Source: Chryseobacterium sp. Leaf394 (GTDB taxonomy: Bacteria; Bacteroidota; Bacteroidia; Flavobacteriales; Weeksellaceae). From it: 64,000 nt of DNA. This document shows positions 7,728 to 18,000 of the stretch, piece after piece. The DNA lies in assembly GCF_001424105.1 (NCBI RefSeq), contig NZ_LMQH01000006.1, forward strand, positions 42,179-106,178, in the 5' to 3' direction. The translations under genes were made by a program, and so were the position numbers. Numbering within the stretch: the stretch's first letter is position 1; every line of letters starts with the position of its first letter. The notes beneath the pieces are model-generated. The model was not told the origin of the DNA, searched no databases, and saw nothing but the letters and a program-made list of their open reading frames with translations.

Positions 7728-8909
7728 TTAAGATTTAATTGTCTGGGTTTTTAAGGTTAAAATAAATGATACTGCAACTGCCAGACTGAGCAATCCGACA
7801 AACCAAAACCATGATGTGGCATGTAGAAAATAACCGCTGCCACTTCCCAACACACTGGATCCGAAGTAATAAAACAGCCAGTAAATTGACGTTGCCGCAG
7901 TTTTTCCCGCCTTTGCTTTTACAGCTACCATTCTGCTTGCCATCGTGTGTGCTGCAAAAAACATGAAGGTGAATAATCCCAAGCCTACAATAACGATCCA
8001 GACATTGGTCGAAAACAGACAGAAAACTCCGATAATCATGGTCAATACTGAAGTTTTAAGAATCGTCGGCTGACTGTATTTTACAGACCATCTTCCTGAA
8101 AGCATCGTTCCGAGCACACCTACCGTGTACATTAAAAAAATGAATGCGATAAAAACATGATTAAGCGAAAATGGTGGCTGTTCCAATCTGAAGCTCAGAT
8201 AATTGTAAACACTCACAAAAGATCCCATCAGCAAAGCAGCGATGAAGTATAAACTTAAAAAATCAGGATCAGAAAAAAACGTTTTCATCTGTCGCATTTT
8301 TAAAGCCAGACGCTGTCTCTGTGGTCTGAAAAATTGAGATTCAGGGAAAAATTTCCAGAAAACCAAAGCCAGAAAAAGACTTTCAATGCCGATGATTAAA
8401 ACAGCGTCGCGCCATCCCACTTCTCCTGCCAGTAAGGTTGCAAAAATTCTTCCGCTCATACCTCCGATAATATTTCCGCTCAGATACATGCTCAAGGTCA
8501 AACCCAACACTGAGGTTGAGACTTCTTCAGTGATGTACGCCAGAGCGACTGCCGACACTCCCGAAATAACAAAACCTTTTAAAACACCGAGAAAAACAAG
8601 GATTTCAAGTTGATGGACGTATGAGGAAATTAAAGTTAAAAATGCAGAACTGAGTAAAGAGAACAGCATGAGTTTTTTCCTTGAAAATGCATCAGCTTTA
8701 AATGAAAAAAACAACAGTCCGGTAGCCATTCCTATCGTCGATGAAGAGACCAACAGCGAACTGTCACCAACGGAAGTCTTGAATTCTGAAGCGACATTGG
8801 GAAGCAGAGGCTGAAATAAATAGAGCTGTGAAAAGACCGACAAACCCGAAAGAAAAATACAGATCTGGATCGCCCATAACCGTTTTGTATTTTTTTCCGC
8901 TTTGTCCAT
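7728..8909 (-). CDS. MFS transporter, YnfM-like
   Basis: A 393-residue integral membrane protein with twelve predicted helices and the loop 2-3 signature around ADAFSRKKLM typical of the major facilitator superfamily. It most resembles drug/metabolite exporters of the YnfM type. It is the first gene of an operon with the metallo-hydrolase and is divergent from a LysR gene about 100 bases away, the classic layout for a LysR-controlled exporter. The exported compound may be related to the hydrolase's substrate. Confidence 0.88.
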   Translation of the reverse strand: MDKAEKNTKRLWAIQICIFLSGLSVFSQLYLFQPLLPNVASEFKTSVGDSSLLVSSSTIGMATGLLFFSFKADAFSRKKLMLFSLLSSAFLTLISSYVHQLEILVFLGVLKGFVISGVSAVALAYITEEVSTSVLGLTLSMYLSGNIIGGMSGRIFATLLAGEVGWRDAVLIIGIESLFLALVFWKFFPESQFFRPQRQRLALKMRQMKTFFSDPDFLSLYFIAALLMGSFVSVYNYLSFRLEQPPFSLNHVFIAFIFLMYTVGVLGTMLSGRWSVKYSQPTILKTSVLTMIIGVFCLFSTNVWIVIVGLGLFTFMFFAAHTMASRMVAVKAKAGKTAATSIYWLFYYFGSSVLGSGSGYFLHATSWFWFVGLLSLAVAVSFILTLKTQTIKS

Positions 8910-8954
8910 TTGCTGTTTAAATTATTTTGATAAAGCAAAGTTCAGTATAATTTT

Positions 8955-8962
8955 TAAATTTG
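8955..8962 (+). promoter_or_regulatory. -7 element TAAATTTG in the LysR/MFS divergent region
   Basis: TAAATTTG fits the TAnnTTTG pattern and would give a leader of about 40 bases before the LysR ATG at 9010. The same 100-base region must hold the MFS promoter and the LysR binding site. Confidence 0.4.
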
Positions 8963-9009
8963 TAAAACGCTTTATTTCGATAACATCAATCTATAAAACC
9001 GATTTACGA

Positions 9010-9879
9010 ATGGAACTCCGTCAACTGAAATATTTCCTCAAAGCCAAAGAGCTGATGAACTTTACGGAAGCTGCGAATGCGATGCACATCAGTCAAAGTA
9101 CGCTTTCCCAACAGATTAAACAGTTGGAAATGGAAATTGATACGCCGCTTTTCAATAGAATCGGGAAAAGAATTCAGCTTACCGAAGCCGGAAATGTTTT
9201 CGCTGAGTTTGCCAAAAAATCGATTCGGAGCTCTGAAGAATCTTTACTGGCGATGAATGATCTAAAAAAACTCTCACGCGGAAGTCTTATGATTGGTGTT
9301 TCGTATGGACTTCGTTCGATACTGGTTCCTGCTGTGAAAAATTTCATTCAGAATTATCCTCAGATCAATCTTGAAATCCTTTTTGAAACTACCGATATTC
9401 TGCTGAAAAAATTAAGCGATGCTGAACTTGATCTGGTTTTAAGTTATCAGGAAGCTCATCCGGCAGAAAATTTCACGTATCAGAATCTATTTGTTTCTGA
9501 AATGATGTTCGTAACTTCTACAAATTCTGAATTTTCAAAACTGAAAAAAATCAATCTTAAAACCATTGCTGAACTCCCTTTGGCAATGCCTTTTGACGGT
9601 TTCAGCACCACACATTATGTCATGGATTTATTTAAACAAAATCATATTTCTCCCAACGTAAAAATGAAAATCAATGACATTCCTACTTTGATAGAGATTG
9701 TCGAAAACGGAATTTTTCACACCATACTTGCCGATTCTACAGTAAATGACAGACAAAATCTGGTGACGATTCCGATCACAGAAAATAAGGCTGAACGCAA
9801 GGCTGTTTTAATGCAGCTGAAAGAAGCGTATCAAACCGAGGCAATGAAAAGTTTTTCTGAAATAATTATGAAAATCTAA
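9010..9879 (+). CDS. LysR-family transcriptional regulator
   Basis: A 289-residue regulator. The N-terminal helix-turn-helix is textbook: MELRQLKYFL at the start, NFTEAANAMHISQSTLSQQI next, and LFNRIGKRIQLTEAG as the wing. The rest is the two-lobed effector-binding domain. The start is placed at 9010 because LysR proteins begin directly at this motif; the in-frame extension back to 8902 has no homology and crosses the promoter region. It is divergent from the MFS-hydrolase operon and likely controls it and itself. Confidence 0.93.
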   Translation: MELRQLKYFLKAKELMNFTEAANAMHISQSTLSQQIKQLEMEIDTPLFNRIGKRIQLTEAGNVFAEFAKKSIRSSEESLLAMNDLKKLSRGSLMIGVSYGLRSILVPAVKNFIQNYPQINLEILFETTDILLKKLSDAELDLVLSYQEAHPAENFTYQNLFVSEMMFVTSTNSEFSKLKKINLKTIAELPLAMPFDGFSTTHYVMDLFKQNHISPNVKMKINDIPTLIEIVENGIFHTILADSTVNDRQNLVTIPITENKAERKAVLMQLKEAYQTEAMKSFSEIIMKI

Positions 9880-9941
9880 ATTCCCAGTTCTTTCCAGATT
9901 TCTTCCCAAATTTTTCCCGATTCGTACTGTTGATTTGCAGT

Positions 9942-10751
9942 ATGAAAACTACGGAACGAATTATATTCACAGGAATTTTAAGTATTTTAGGATGCATCTC
10001 ATCATTTGCACAAGCACAGTCTAAACCTGTAAAAGTTTCTCATGCAGAACCTATTTTTCAGGATTTGGTGCGGGATCTCGGAGCCAGAAAAGGCGAAAAA
10101 GAATTTAATCTTGGAGCCGATTTTTCAAGCGGAACTGATTACAGAGAAAACGGATATTTAGCCGAATACGAATTTGCGCCGGTCAACAGATTAGGTCTTG
10201 AGGTGGAAACCGATTTTTCTTTTTTCACTCCGAAAAACAATTCAGCCAGAGAACAGATTCCGGGAAACCGATTAGACGGAATCAGGCTTTCTGCGCAGTA
10301 CACGTTTTTTGTTTCGGAAAAATCTCAGACTTCGATGGCTTTGGGCTACACGCAGGTTCTGGAGTTCACAGATTTTAAAAATTACGGCAGAGGAAAATTC
10401 ATTACCGCCTTGGTGTACAGTCCGTTTTTTGTGGCAGCGAAAAAATGGGGTTCAAACATACACACTTTGGTTTATACCTATCCGATGATTCAGCATGAAC
10501 TGGGCGAAAAAGGAACTCTGGTCGACTGGCAGATCAATACTTCCGTGATGTATTCGCTACCCAACTCCGGTCATTTCATCGGGATGGAAGTGAATAAAGA
10601 AATCACCCACGGAAAAATGTTTGTCACGCTCCGTCCACAAATCAAAATCAAACTGGATTCTCATTTTGCGGTAGGAATCGTAACGGGAATTCCTGTTTCT
10701 CACGATAAAGAAAATATGTCTTCGTTTTTCAGATTGGTATATGAGCCTTGA
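9942..10751 (+). CDS. Secreted outer-membrane-type protein of unknown function
   Basis: A 269-residue protein with a signal peptide ending near SSFAQAQ, followed by the conserved start HAEPIFQDLVRDLGARKGEKE and then alternating strands that look like a beta-barrel (GLEVETDFSF, GIRLSAQYTFF, SQTSMALGYTQV). It belongs to a Bacteroidota hypothetical family known for the HAEP...DLGARKGE start; members are sometimes misnamed as a purine-biosynthesis enzyme, which the sequence does not support. The start is set at the ATG at 9942, not the in-frame TTG at 9930. It follows LysR by 62 bases and could be transcribed with it. Confidence 0.65.
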   Translation: MKTTERIIFTGILSILGCISSFAQAQSKPVKVSHAEPIFQDLVRDLGARKGEKEFNLGADFSSGTDYRENGYLAEYEFAPVNRLGLEVETDFSFFTPKNNSAREQIPGNRLDGIRLSAQYTFFVSEKSQTSMALGYTQVLEFTDFKNYGRGKFITALVYSPFFVAAKKWGSNIHTLVYTYPMIQHELGEKGTLVDWQINTSVMYSLPNSGHFIGMEVNKEITHGKMFVTLRPQIKIKLDSHFAVGIVTGIPVSHDKENMSSFFRLVYEP

Positions 10752-11083
10752 TTAAAGTTGTAATTTTTATTGCTATTGACAACGCAATCCGCTGAATTTC
10801 TTAAACTTTCTAAAGCAGGAATTCATCTTTGATCAAATTTTTTGAACATCCGTGATTAGTTATAAAATTTAATTTAACGCAAAGTCAAACAGAGAATTTC
10901 CAATTATGATCGTTTTTAAGTTATACAAAGGCGTTGACTTAAACAAGAAATACAGAGTACTTTTAAAAGTAAAAATTGTGGATCATCGTTAATTTTTTTT
11001 AAAAATTCCCGCAGATTTTTAATTTTTCTGCTCAATCTGTTTCATCTGTATGATATTTTTTTTCAAATAAAAAGGTTTTAAAA
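10752..11083. other. Gap of 332 bases without a gene
   Basis: No open frame of note was found. The right part (11008-11050) holds the AATCTG-type repeat words in both orientations (GCAGATTTTT, CTGCTCAATCTG). The left part is plain AT-rich sequence with no clear hairpin. Confidence 0.5.
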
Positions 11084-11521
11084 TTACCGCAAATCCTTTT
11101 TAATCACCAGATATTTCAAATCTTTATCTCCAGCATTGCTGATTCCATGCTCTGAGTTGGGCGGACAGTACAAACTGGTATTCGGGCCGACTTCGACGGT
11201 TTTTCCGTTGAGATAAAACGAAGCTTTTCCTTCCAAAATATAAAAAAATTCTTCTTCAGGATGACGATGTGGTGCATGTGTAGATTTTCCGGGCTCTACA
11301 ATACTCATCTTTAAGGTGTTTTCTTCAGTAAACTTTTTGTCGGCGAACCAATACTGATAACCGGAATTTGTTTTTTTTGCCTGAGCTAAATCAAATTCGT
11401 TGACGCAATTTTCGATGGTGTAATTACCAGGCACTTTTGCTTGTTCAACTTTCTGAGCATACATTTTTTGCTGAAACAGCATGATGAAGACGGCAGCGAT
11501 GAGTGGTGAAAATATTTTCAT
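11084..11521 (-). CDS. Secreted cupin-domain protein
   Basis: A 145-residue protein with a signal peptide (to about residue 22, ending MYAQ) and a single cupin barrel. Cupin motif 1 is HAPHRHPEEEFFYILEG, with histidines and a glutamate placed to bind one metal ion; motif 2 is CPPNSEHGISN. Such periplasmic single-domain cupins may bind or oxidise small molecules, but no substrate is implied by the neighbours. It is a single gene with its own promoter-like element. Confidence 0.8.
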   Translation of the reverse strand: MKIFSPLIAAVFIMLFQQKMYAQKVEQAKVPGNYTIENCVNEFDLAQAKKTNSGYQYWFADKKFTEENTLKMSIVEPGKSTHAPHRHPEEEFFYILEGKASFYLNGKTVEVGPNTSLYCPPNSEHGISNAGDKDLKYLVIKKDLR

Positions 11522-11546
11522 TTTTAAATTATTAAAACAATCTTTT

Positions 11547-11554
11547 CAAAGATA
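11547..11554 (-). promoter_or_regulatory. -7 element TATCTTTG for the cupin gene
   Basis: On the minus strand TATCTTTG matches TAnnTTTG and lies 25 bases before the cupin ATG at 11521. No -33 element at standard spacing was found. Confidence 0.4.
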
Positions 11555-11819
11555 TTCAATTCTGTTCTGAATTTCCGGCTTTCAATAGTTTTCGGATCTA
11601 AAAACTTTAAAGTATTTCAAAAAAACACCCAGATTTTACTCAGAAGAAACATTCAAAAACATTTAATCTGTGAGAGAAAATAAAGTTGAATCTCAAGAAA
11701 TTTATTTCCCTTAAACCATTTTAACTCCTTAACAAATCTTAATGGTTTAAAAAATTAAAAAATATTCCCAATTGTTTCCAGAATCGTGTCGGAAATTAGC
11801 ATTATAAAAAATTTACGTT

Positions 11820-12266
11820 ATGAAAAATTTAATTGCAGCCATCAGCATTTTTGGTTTAAGTTTAACCCACATTTCAGCGCAGGATATTCATCAGAATGAA
11901 GTTCCTTCCGTGATTCTCAACAACTTTCAGAAGAGTTTTCCAAAAGCCGCAGATACCGACTGGGAAATTAAAGGAAATCTATATGAAGTGGAATTTGAAA
12001 CAGGATTTTTAGGCGACGACCACAAAGTTCTGTATTCAAGAGACGGAAAACTGGTGAGACACGAGGAAGAAATTTCTAAAGGTAATCTTCCGAAAGCTGT
12101 ATTGGCCTCGATCAACAAATCTTTTGCAGGCTACAGAACCGATGATCTTAAGAAAATTACGGAAGGCAGAAAAGTAATTTACCATGTCGAACTGAAAAAT
12201 ATTTCTCAGGAATGGAAAGTGGTTTTTGACGCGCAGGGAAGAATTTTAGAGAAGAGAGCAGATTAA
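11820..12266 (+). CDS. PepSY-like domain secreted protein
   Basis: A 148-residue periplasmic protein. A signal peptide ends near HISAQD, followed by two related halves of about 60 residues with the pattern PSVILNNFQKSFP...DWE...YEVEF and PKAVLASINKSFAGY...YHVEL...WKVVFD. That is the duplicated PepSY-like (DUF2874) arrangement. These proteins are thought to bind or inhibit partners in the periplasm; the role here is unknown. The next gene (DUF2490) starts two bases after its stop, so they are co-transcribed. Confidence 0.8.
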   Translation: MKNLIAAISIFGLSLTHISAQDIHQNEVPSVILNNFQKSFPKAADTDWEIKGNLYEVEFETGFLGDDHKVLYSRDGKLVRHEEEISKGNLPKAVLASINKSFAGYRTDDLKKITEGRKVIYHVELKNISQEWKVVFDAQGRILEKRAD

Positions 12267-12267
12267 A

Positions 12268-13023
12268 ATGAAGAAATTTTTGGTTCTCAGTGCTTTAATA
12301 GGCATTGTCTTGCATATTTCTGCACAAATCAGTCCGCCGGGATTAGGACATGCAAAATCGGCGGGCTGGTTTGCTTTGGGAATAAAGAAAAAAATCAATA
12401 AAAAATGGGAATCCATGAGCTACGTCGCAATGGGAAGAACGGGTGAAACGTTGCTTAATCCTGTGCAAAAATCTTCAATTTGGGTTCTTAATCAGGAGTT
12501 TTACAGAACATTTAAAAGCAACTGGAAGTATTCGTTCGCATTAAGTCTGAGGGATCAGAAAGAAAAAATGGCTGCAACGAATCAAACGGTTGACCAGCAG
12601 GAAATAAGGCTGTATGGAAGACTGTCTTATGCTTTTAAAGGTTCAAAATTTAAAATAACACCCACTTTCAGACAGGAATTCAGAAAATTTTTCGCCCCGA
12701 AAAGTCTGGAAGATGCTGAAACTTTTGCTTTAAGAAGCCGGTTGCGACTGCAATTGAGTGTTGACCTGAATGAAGATGCCACCAAAAAAGTAATTATCAG
12801 TTCCGAGCAGTTATTTTCCACCGAAAAAGATTTTGTGTCAAAAGAATGGAGCGATTTGAAATACCATGAAAGCCGTTTTCTCGCTTATTACTCCGTCACC
12901 CCAAAAAATTCCGCTGTGACTTTTGATATTGGTTATATGAATAACCTGGTGGGAGGAAATCACCCGTATGACGTGAGTTATCTGGCGCTGGATATGGTTT
13001 TTAGTGGAAAAAAGAAGAAATAG
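12268..13023 (+). CDS. DUF2490 outer-membrane protein
   Basis: A 251-residue protein with signal peptide (to about ISAQ, residue 20) and a series of amphipathic strands consistent with a small beta-barrel (WVLNQEFYRTF, KYSFALSLRDQ, IRLYGRLSYAF, FKITPTFRQEF). It fits DUF2490, a family of unknown function. Its last lines are odd: after LALDMVF the reading continues as SGKKKK instead of ending at once, whereas a decayed copy of the same 3' end downstream (14319-14393) stops right after VVFK, as this family normally does. It is coupled to the PepSY-like gene. Confidence 0.8.
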   Translation: MKKFLVLSALIGIVLHISAQISPPGLGHAKSAGWFALGIKKKINKKWESMSYVAMGRTGETLLNPVQKSSIWVLNQEFYRTFKSNWKYSFALSLRDQKEKMAATNQTVDQQEIRLYGRLSYAFKGSKFKITPTFRQEFRKFFAPKSLEDAETFALRSRLRLQLSVDLNEDATKKVIISSEQLFSTEKDFVSKEWSDLKYHESRFLAYYSVTPKNSAVTFDIGYMNNLVGGNHPYDVSYLALDMVFSGKKKK

Positions 13024-13169
13024 CAAGTCTGTAGGTTGTTCTATTTTGAGATTCAGTCGTTACTGTACTTAATATATGTAGAATTTACCTTCAAGCCACA
13101 AATTAATAAAATTATATTTCGAATTCACAAAAAACCTATTTTTGAGAAAACAAAAAAAACAAAAAACAA

Positions 13170-14279
13170 ATGAAAAAATGTTTTGTAATCTACAGCATAT
13201 TTATTACGGGATTTGTGTCTGCGCAGAGCAATTTCAATTTAAGAATAAATGCGCCCGAATTCGATAAAGATTCGCTATTCATACAACCTTTAACGAGTAC
13301 GGGAAACATTAATAAAATTTACAATTATGATGTCAGTTCAGATCAACAAGTCATTTTTGATCAAAAATATAAATCTGTAAAAATTAAAATAAACTCCGAG
13401 AACAATGTTGAAGGGATAATTAAATATCCGCAGCCATTTGAAATTTCTTATTACGATCCCAAAATTAATGGTGGTTATATGACAAAACCTTTTTTCATGG
13501 AGAAAGGCGACATGAAAATTTCAATCAGCAGAAAAGAACATATCACCTTATTCTTAGACACAGAAACACCTGCTAATAAGGAATACGCTGCATTAAAAAA
13601 ACAGTTATCAGACTTTGACAGCAAATTAAAAATTTTTCAAAATAATGATCCAAATGATATTGAAGCCAAACACCAATTTCTGCAAAATTATATCAGGAAA
13701 AACCCTAACTCTATTGTTGCATTTTGGGAAATAGTAAGTGATTTTTCGAGATATCAGTTTAACAAATCTTATCTTGCATCATTAGCTCTATTCTCTAAAG
13801 AATTGAAGAAAAACTCAAGCTATACAGAATTTAAAAAGATTATTGATATTGAAAATTCGACTGGTGTTGGTGGAAATTTTCCCGATGTAATCTTCGATAA
13901 GACTTTAGAAATTTCTAAGGATAACTTTTCCAAACATACATTGACGCTGGTTGATTATTGGTCTATCACGTGCAAACCTTGCATCGAGGATCTTCCAAAA
14001 CTCGTTGAACTTCATAAGAAATTTAAAGAGAAAGGAATTAACTTTATAAGTGTGGCCGACGAGAATAAAAAAGAAAGCATGGAAAAAGCAACTGAAATTT
14101 TGAGAAAAAACAATGTTGAATGGAAAAACTATTTCGATGTAAAAAAAGAATTTCCGAAAAAACTCAACGCCTCAGGATACCCTCTTCAGATATTGATTGA
14201 CCGCAACGGAAAAATTGTAGCCAGAAAACTAGGCGAGCTGGATCAGATTGAGGATGAGATAAAAAAATATCTGGAATAA
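13170..14279 (+). CDS. TlpA/ResA-like thioredoxin-fold lipid-free periplasmic protein
   Basis: A 369-residue exported protein. A signal peptide (to about 19, VSAQ) leads into a 200-residue N-terminal region of the kind found in Bacteroidota TlpA proteins (DUF4369-like), then a thioredoxin domain from about residue 235. The redox motif CKPC is C268-C271, and the cis-proline segment is GYPLQILID. It should reduce or exchange disulfides in the periplasm. Base composition is more AT-rich than the DUF2490 gene before it, and it sits between that gene and a decayed copy of that gene's 3' end, so it may have arrived by insertion. Confidence 0.85.
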   Translation: MKKCFVIYSIFITGFVSAQSNFNLRINAPEFDKDSLFIQPLTSTGNINKIYNYDVSSDQQVIFDQKYKSVKIKINSENNVEGIIKYPQPFEISYYDPKINGGYMTKPFFMEKGDMKISISRKEHITLFLDTETPANKEYAALKKQLSDFDSKLKIFQNNDPNDIEAKHQFLQNYIRKNPNSIVAFWEIVSDFSRYQFNKSYLASLALFSKELKKNSSYTEFKKIIDIENSTGVGGNFPDVIFDKTLEISKDNFSKHTLTLVDYWSITCKPCIEDLPKLVELHKKFKEKGINFISVADENKKESMEKATEILRKNNVEWKNYFDVKKEFPKKLNASGYPLQILIDRNGKIVARKLGELDQIEDEIKKYLE

Positions 14280-14318
14280 TCTTAAATAAAAATTACTACC
14301 CTGAAATTTAGTATTAAG

Positions 14319-14393
14319 TATATGAATAATCTGGTGGGAGGAAATCACCCGTATGATGTGAGTTATCTGGCGCTGGATGTGGTTTTTAAGTAA
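14319..14393 (+). pseudogene. Remnant of a second DUF2490 gene (3' end only)
   Basis: Bases 14319-14388 match the end of the intact DUF2490 gene (12934-13003) with three differences in 70 bases. Two of them are silent and the third changes M to V. The frame remains open and ends in its own TAA after MNNLVGG...LDVVFK. Upstream the similarity fades within about 20 bases. This is what is left of a paralogue whose front part has been deleted or has decayed. Confidence 0.7.
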
Positions 14394-14429
14394 ATAAAAT
14401 TAATAATTTTGTAATGAAAAAACTTCTAA

Positions 14430-14879
14430 ATGTTAGAGATAAATAAAAATAATTACTACAAATATAAAGCAATTTTAGAAGTGCTTTGGGAGTTTAATTC
14501 AAGTTTGATGGGTATTGAATTTTCTGATGAAATATCTCCTATAAAAATACTTACCAAATGGGAAACTGAAAGTAGTGTACGAGCACATAAAGCATTAAAA
14601 GTAGGATTAATGGATAATTTAAGTCAAATAAAATATTTGACAAAAGGTCAAACAGAAGCCTTAAATAGTAAACTAATAGCTAACAATCTTCCTAAAATTG
14701 AAATATTAACTGCAGAAATCAATAATATCATTTTTAAAATTTTAAAAAGAAATAAAATAAAAGATTTTTGCGAGTACAATATTTTAATAGAAGTATTAAA
14801 CGATACAGAATCTGAAATTGGCAATGATGATCGAACCAAATTAGAAAAAATTATTAATTCGTTTCTTGAAAAATCTTAG
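14430..14879 (+). CDS. Hypothetical protein
   Basis: A 149-residue soluble, mostly helical, Lys/Asn/Ile-rich protein with no recognised family, no signal peptide and no membrane segment. Noticeable parts are ILEVLWEFNSSLMGIEF near residue 15 and a helical C-terminus. Base use is markedly AT-rich next to the helicase gene that follows, so recent acquisition is possible. It lies 137 bases before the large helicase on the same strand; a link to it is only a guess from position. Confidence 0.5.
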   Translation: MLEINKNNYYKYKAILEVLWEFNSSLMGIEFSDEISPIKILTKWETESSVRAHKALKVGLMDNLSQIKYLTKGQTEALNSKLIANNLPKIEILTAEINNIIFKILKRNKIKDFCEYNILIEVLNDTESEIGNDDRTKLEKIINSFLEKS

Positions 14880-14944
14880 AAAAAACAGAATTTACTGCTT
14901 AAAAAAACAATTTTAAGTCTTAATTTTTCTCTTTACGGCAAACC

Positions 14945-15010
14945 ATTTTGTGATTACCCCTTTTATTTCTAAATTGCATTATCTCCCGAAAAAGAGAGTG
15001 ATCACAAAAT
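14945..15010. promoter_or_regulatory. Perfect 10-bp inverted repeat before the helicase gene
   Basis: ATTTTGTGAT at 14945-14954 and its exact complement ATCACAAAAT at 15001-15010 are 46 bases apart; the second arm ends six bases before the helicase ATG. It could be a two-site operator for loop repression, or a stem covering the start. No regulator gene is adjacent. Confidence 0.45.
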
Positions 15011-15016
15011 ACATTT

Positions 15017-18000
15017 ATGAATCAGATTATTCCGTTTGACTTACAGATACAGCACAGCCCTTATTTCAACTATACTTTTTGCCTGAACCAATATCCTTTT
15101 CTACAGAGCATTGCCTTCAGAGACGTGACTGAGGATTTTGAAAACCTCAATCTTCAGATCAGTTCTTCATTAGGTTTGTTTGAAAAATACGATGTTTATA
15201 TCGATAAAATTAAGGCGAATGCGCTGTATAAAATCTCCCTTTTCAACTTTGTTTTTAATAATAATTTGCTGAAGAGACTGACGGAAAAAGATTTAGATCA
15301 GATTAAAATTCAGGTTTTTAAAGACGGTGAATCTATTTTTGAAAAGAGTTTCAGCATAGAAGTTTTGCCGATGGATTATTTTGGTGGACTGCAGTCGTAT
15401 CCGCAACTTCTGGCCTCTTACGTTCTTTCCAACAACACTTCTTTGTATAAACTGAAAGCGGATGCCATTGATATTTTAGCGAGAAATAAACTCACGCCGT
15501 CGTTTGAGGGCTATCAGCAGAAAAGTAAGGAAAGAGTTTTACAAATGGTTTCGGCGATTTATAAATCTATTCAAAATCTGGATTTGATTTACAGCTCAAT
15601 GCCGCCAAGCTTTGAAAAGAACGGACAAAGAATCAGGCTTGTAGACACCGTTTTGGAAACAAAATTCGGGAACTGCATTGATATTTCACTGCTTTTCGCA
15701 GCGTGTCTGGAGGCGATTGATCTCAATCCGATCATCGTTGTAACGGAAGGTCATGCCTTTGTTGGAGTCTGGTTGGATGATCATCGTTTCGACGGAATCG
15801 TCAATTTTGATCAGGCGGCGATTTCCAAAAGAATTGCTTCGGGAATTAAAGAAATTGCTTTAATCGAATCAACCAGTTTATGCAGAGGGACTCAAATTTC
15901 ATTCAAAGATGCCATGAACTCTGCGGAGACCCAGCTGATGGATTCATCGAAATTTCTGTTGTCACTGGATATTAAAAACGCAAGATCAGCAGGAATCTCT
16001 CCGCTCCCACTTCTTAAAAATGAAACAATTCAGAGTCAGGATTTCAGTTCAATTCCACATTCAACTGAGCTCGATCAGGATTTTAATTTGGGAACGCAGT
16101 ACGACGATCTCGAGCTGACCGATTTTTCAAATTTAACCAAACAGAAAGTCTGGGAAAGAAAACTGCTCGATCTTTCGCTCAGAAACAATCTTCTGAATCT
16201 TCGCTTTACCAAAAGTATGCTTCAGCTGATTGACACGAAAATAAATGTGCTCGAAGACAGCTTAGCAGACGGAAAATCATTCACGATTCATTCCGATAAC
16301 AATCAGGCGGTGCTGAGAAAATACAGTCTGTACGGCGAACCTCTGCATCAATCGCAACCGCTTTTCAAACTGGCGGAAGATGAGTTCAAATACAACCGAC
16401 TTTTAACGTATTATCATCAGGACGACCTCGACAATATTCTCACGAACCTTTACCGAAGCGCCAAACTTGCCGAAGAAGAAAACGGAAAAAGTACACTCTA
16501 TCTGGGAATCGGATTGCTGAAATGGTTTGAACCTAAAAATAAAGACATTCCGAGGCTCGCTCCTATTTTATTAATTCCCGTGGAACTGTCGCGGAAGTCA
16601 GTGAATTCTAAATTTACGCTTCGAAGCCGTGAGGAGGAAACCATGATCAACATTACGCTGCTTGAATATTTAAAACAGGAATTCAAACTCAACATCAACA
16701 GCCTCGAAAATCTTCCGATGGACGAATCGGGAGTTGATGTTCCGAAAGTTTTGGCGATTATCCGAAATGCCGTTCTCAATCTTGAAGGTTGGGATGTTCT
16801 GGAGCAGTTGGTTTTGGGTATTTTTTCTTTCAATAAATTGATTCTTTGGCAGGATATTTCAAAGTATTCAGAAGAAATTCAGAAATCTTCGATTGTAAAA
16901 AGTCTGATCGACGGCCGCCTGACCGGAACTTTGGAAAGCGTGGAAAATGATGTGGAAAGTCTGGAAAACATCTCTGCTTCTGAATTGGTTTTGCCGATTT
17001 CAACGGACAATTCTCAGTTGAATGCCGTAAAAAATGCCAACCTCAACAAAAGTTTCATTCTCCACGGGCCTCCCGGAACCGGAAAATCACAGACGATTAC
17101 CAACATCATCGCCGACGCTTTGTCGAATGATAAAAAAGTGCTTTTCGTGGCTGCCAAAAAAGCCGCTTTGGATGTGGTTCACAACCGTCTGGAAAATATT
17201 GGTCTGGGCGCATTCTGTCTCGAACTGCATTCCAATAAATCGAAGAAATCGGATGTTCTGAAACAGTTTGAAAGAACACTGGAAGTTCCGAAATATAAAA
17301 TCAACGCTGATTATCACGAAGAGGCAAAACGCCTTGACGAGCGCAGAAAAGAACTCGGAAAATATGTGAATGATCTGCATCAGAAATTCCCGATTGGCTG
17401 GAGTTTATTTGATACGATTGCCTTTCTGGAAACCAATCACGTAAAAGCAGACGAACGTTTTCACATCAATTTTCCTCTGGAAAGTGCTGATGTTTTCAAC
17501 TGGAATCAGTGGAAAGACTGGTTGATTCCATTCGCTTCGATTGTGCAAAAGGTTGGGCAGCCTTCGCTTCATTCTTTGCGACCGATCAAAACATCGAGCC
17601 ATCAGTTTGAAAATAAAAACCTGATTCTGTCGGCAATTTCTCAGTTTAATGAAAAGAAAAATGCGGCTACGCAGATTAAAATACTGTTTCAGCTCGAGGA
17701 AGTTTCGAATGCGGATAGTGTGGAACTACTTGAGTTTTTAAAAGATAATCCGGTAAAATCAGGGTTGATTGATCTGGTTTTTAATGAAGGTCAGCTGAAT
17801 TTATTTAAAAACTGGATGGCGCAACAGACGCAGTTTCAACAAACTGAAAGTCAAATCACTTCCAATTTTAATTCTTCCATCTTAAATATTGATTTTGCTT
17901 CATTAAAACTGTTGTGGAATCAGGCGAAACATACCTGGTTTATTCCAAAATGGTTTAAACAGAGGAAAGTCAAGCAACAGCTGAACGGTTACGCCAAATC

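Noticed and set aside
8902..9009. N-terminal extension of the LysR gene
   Set aside because: LysR proteins start directly at the MELRQLKYF motif; the extension crosses the divergent promoter region and overlaps the MFS start.
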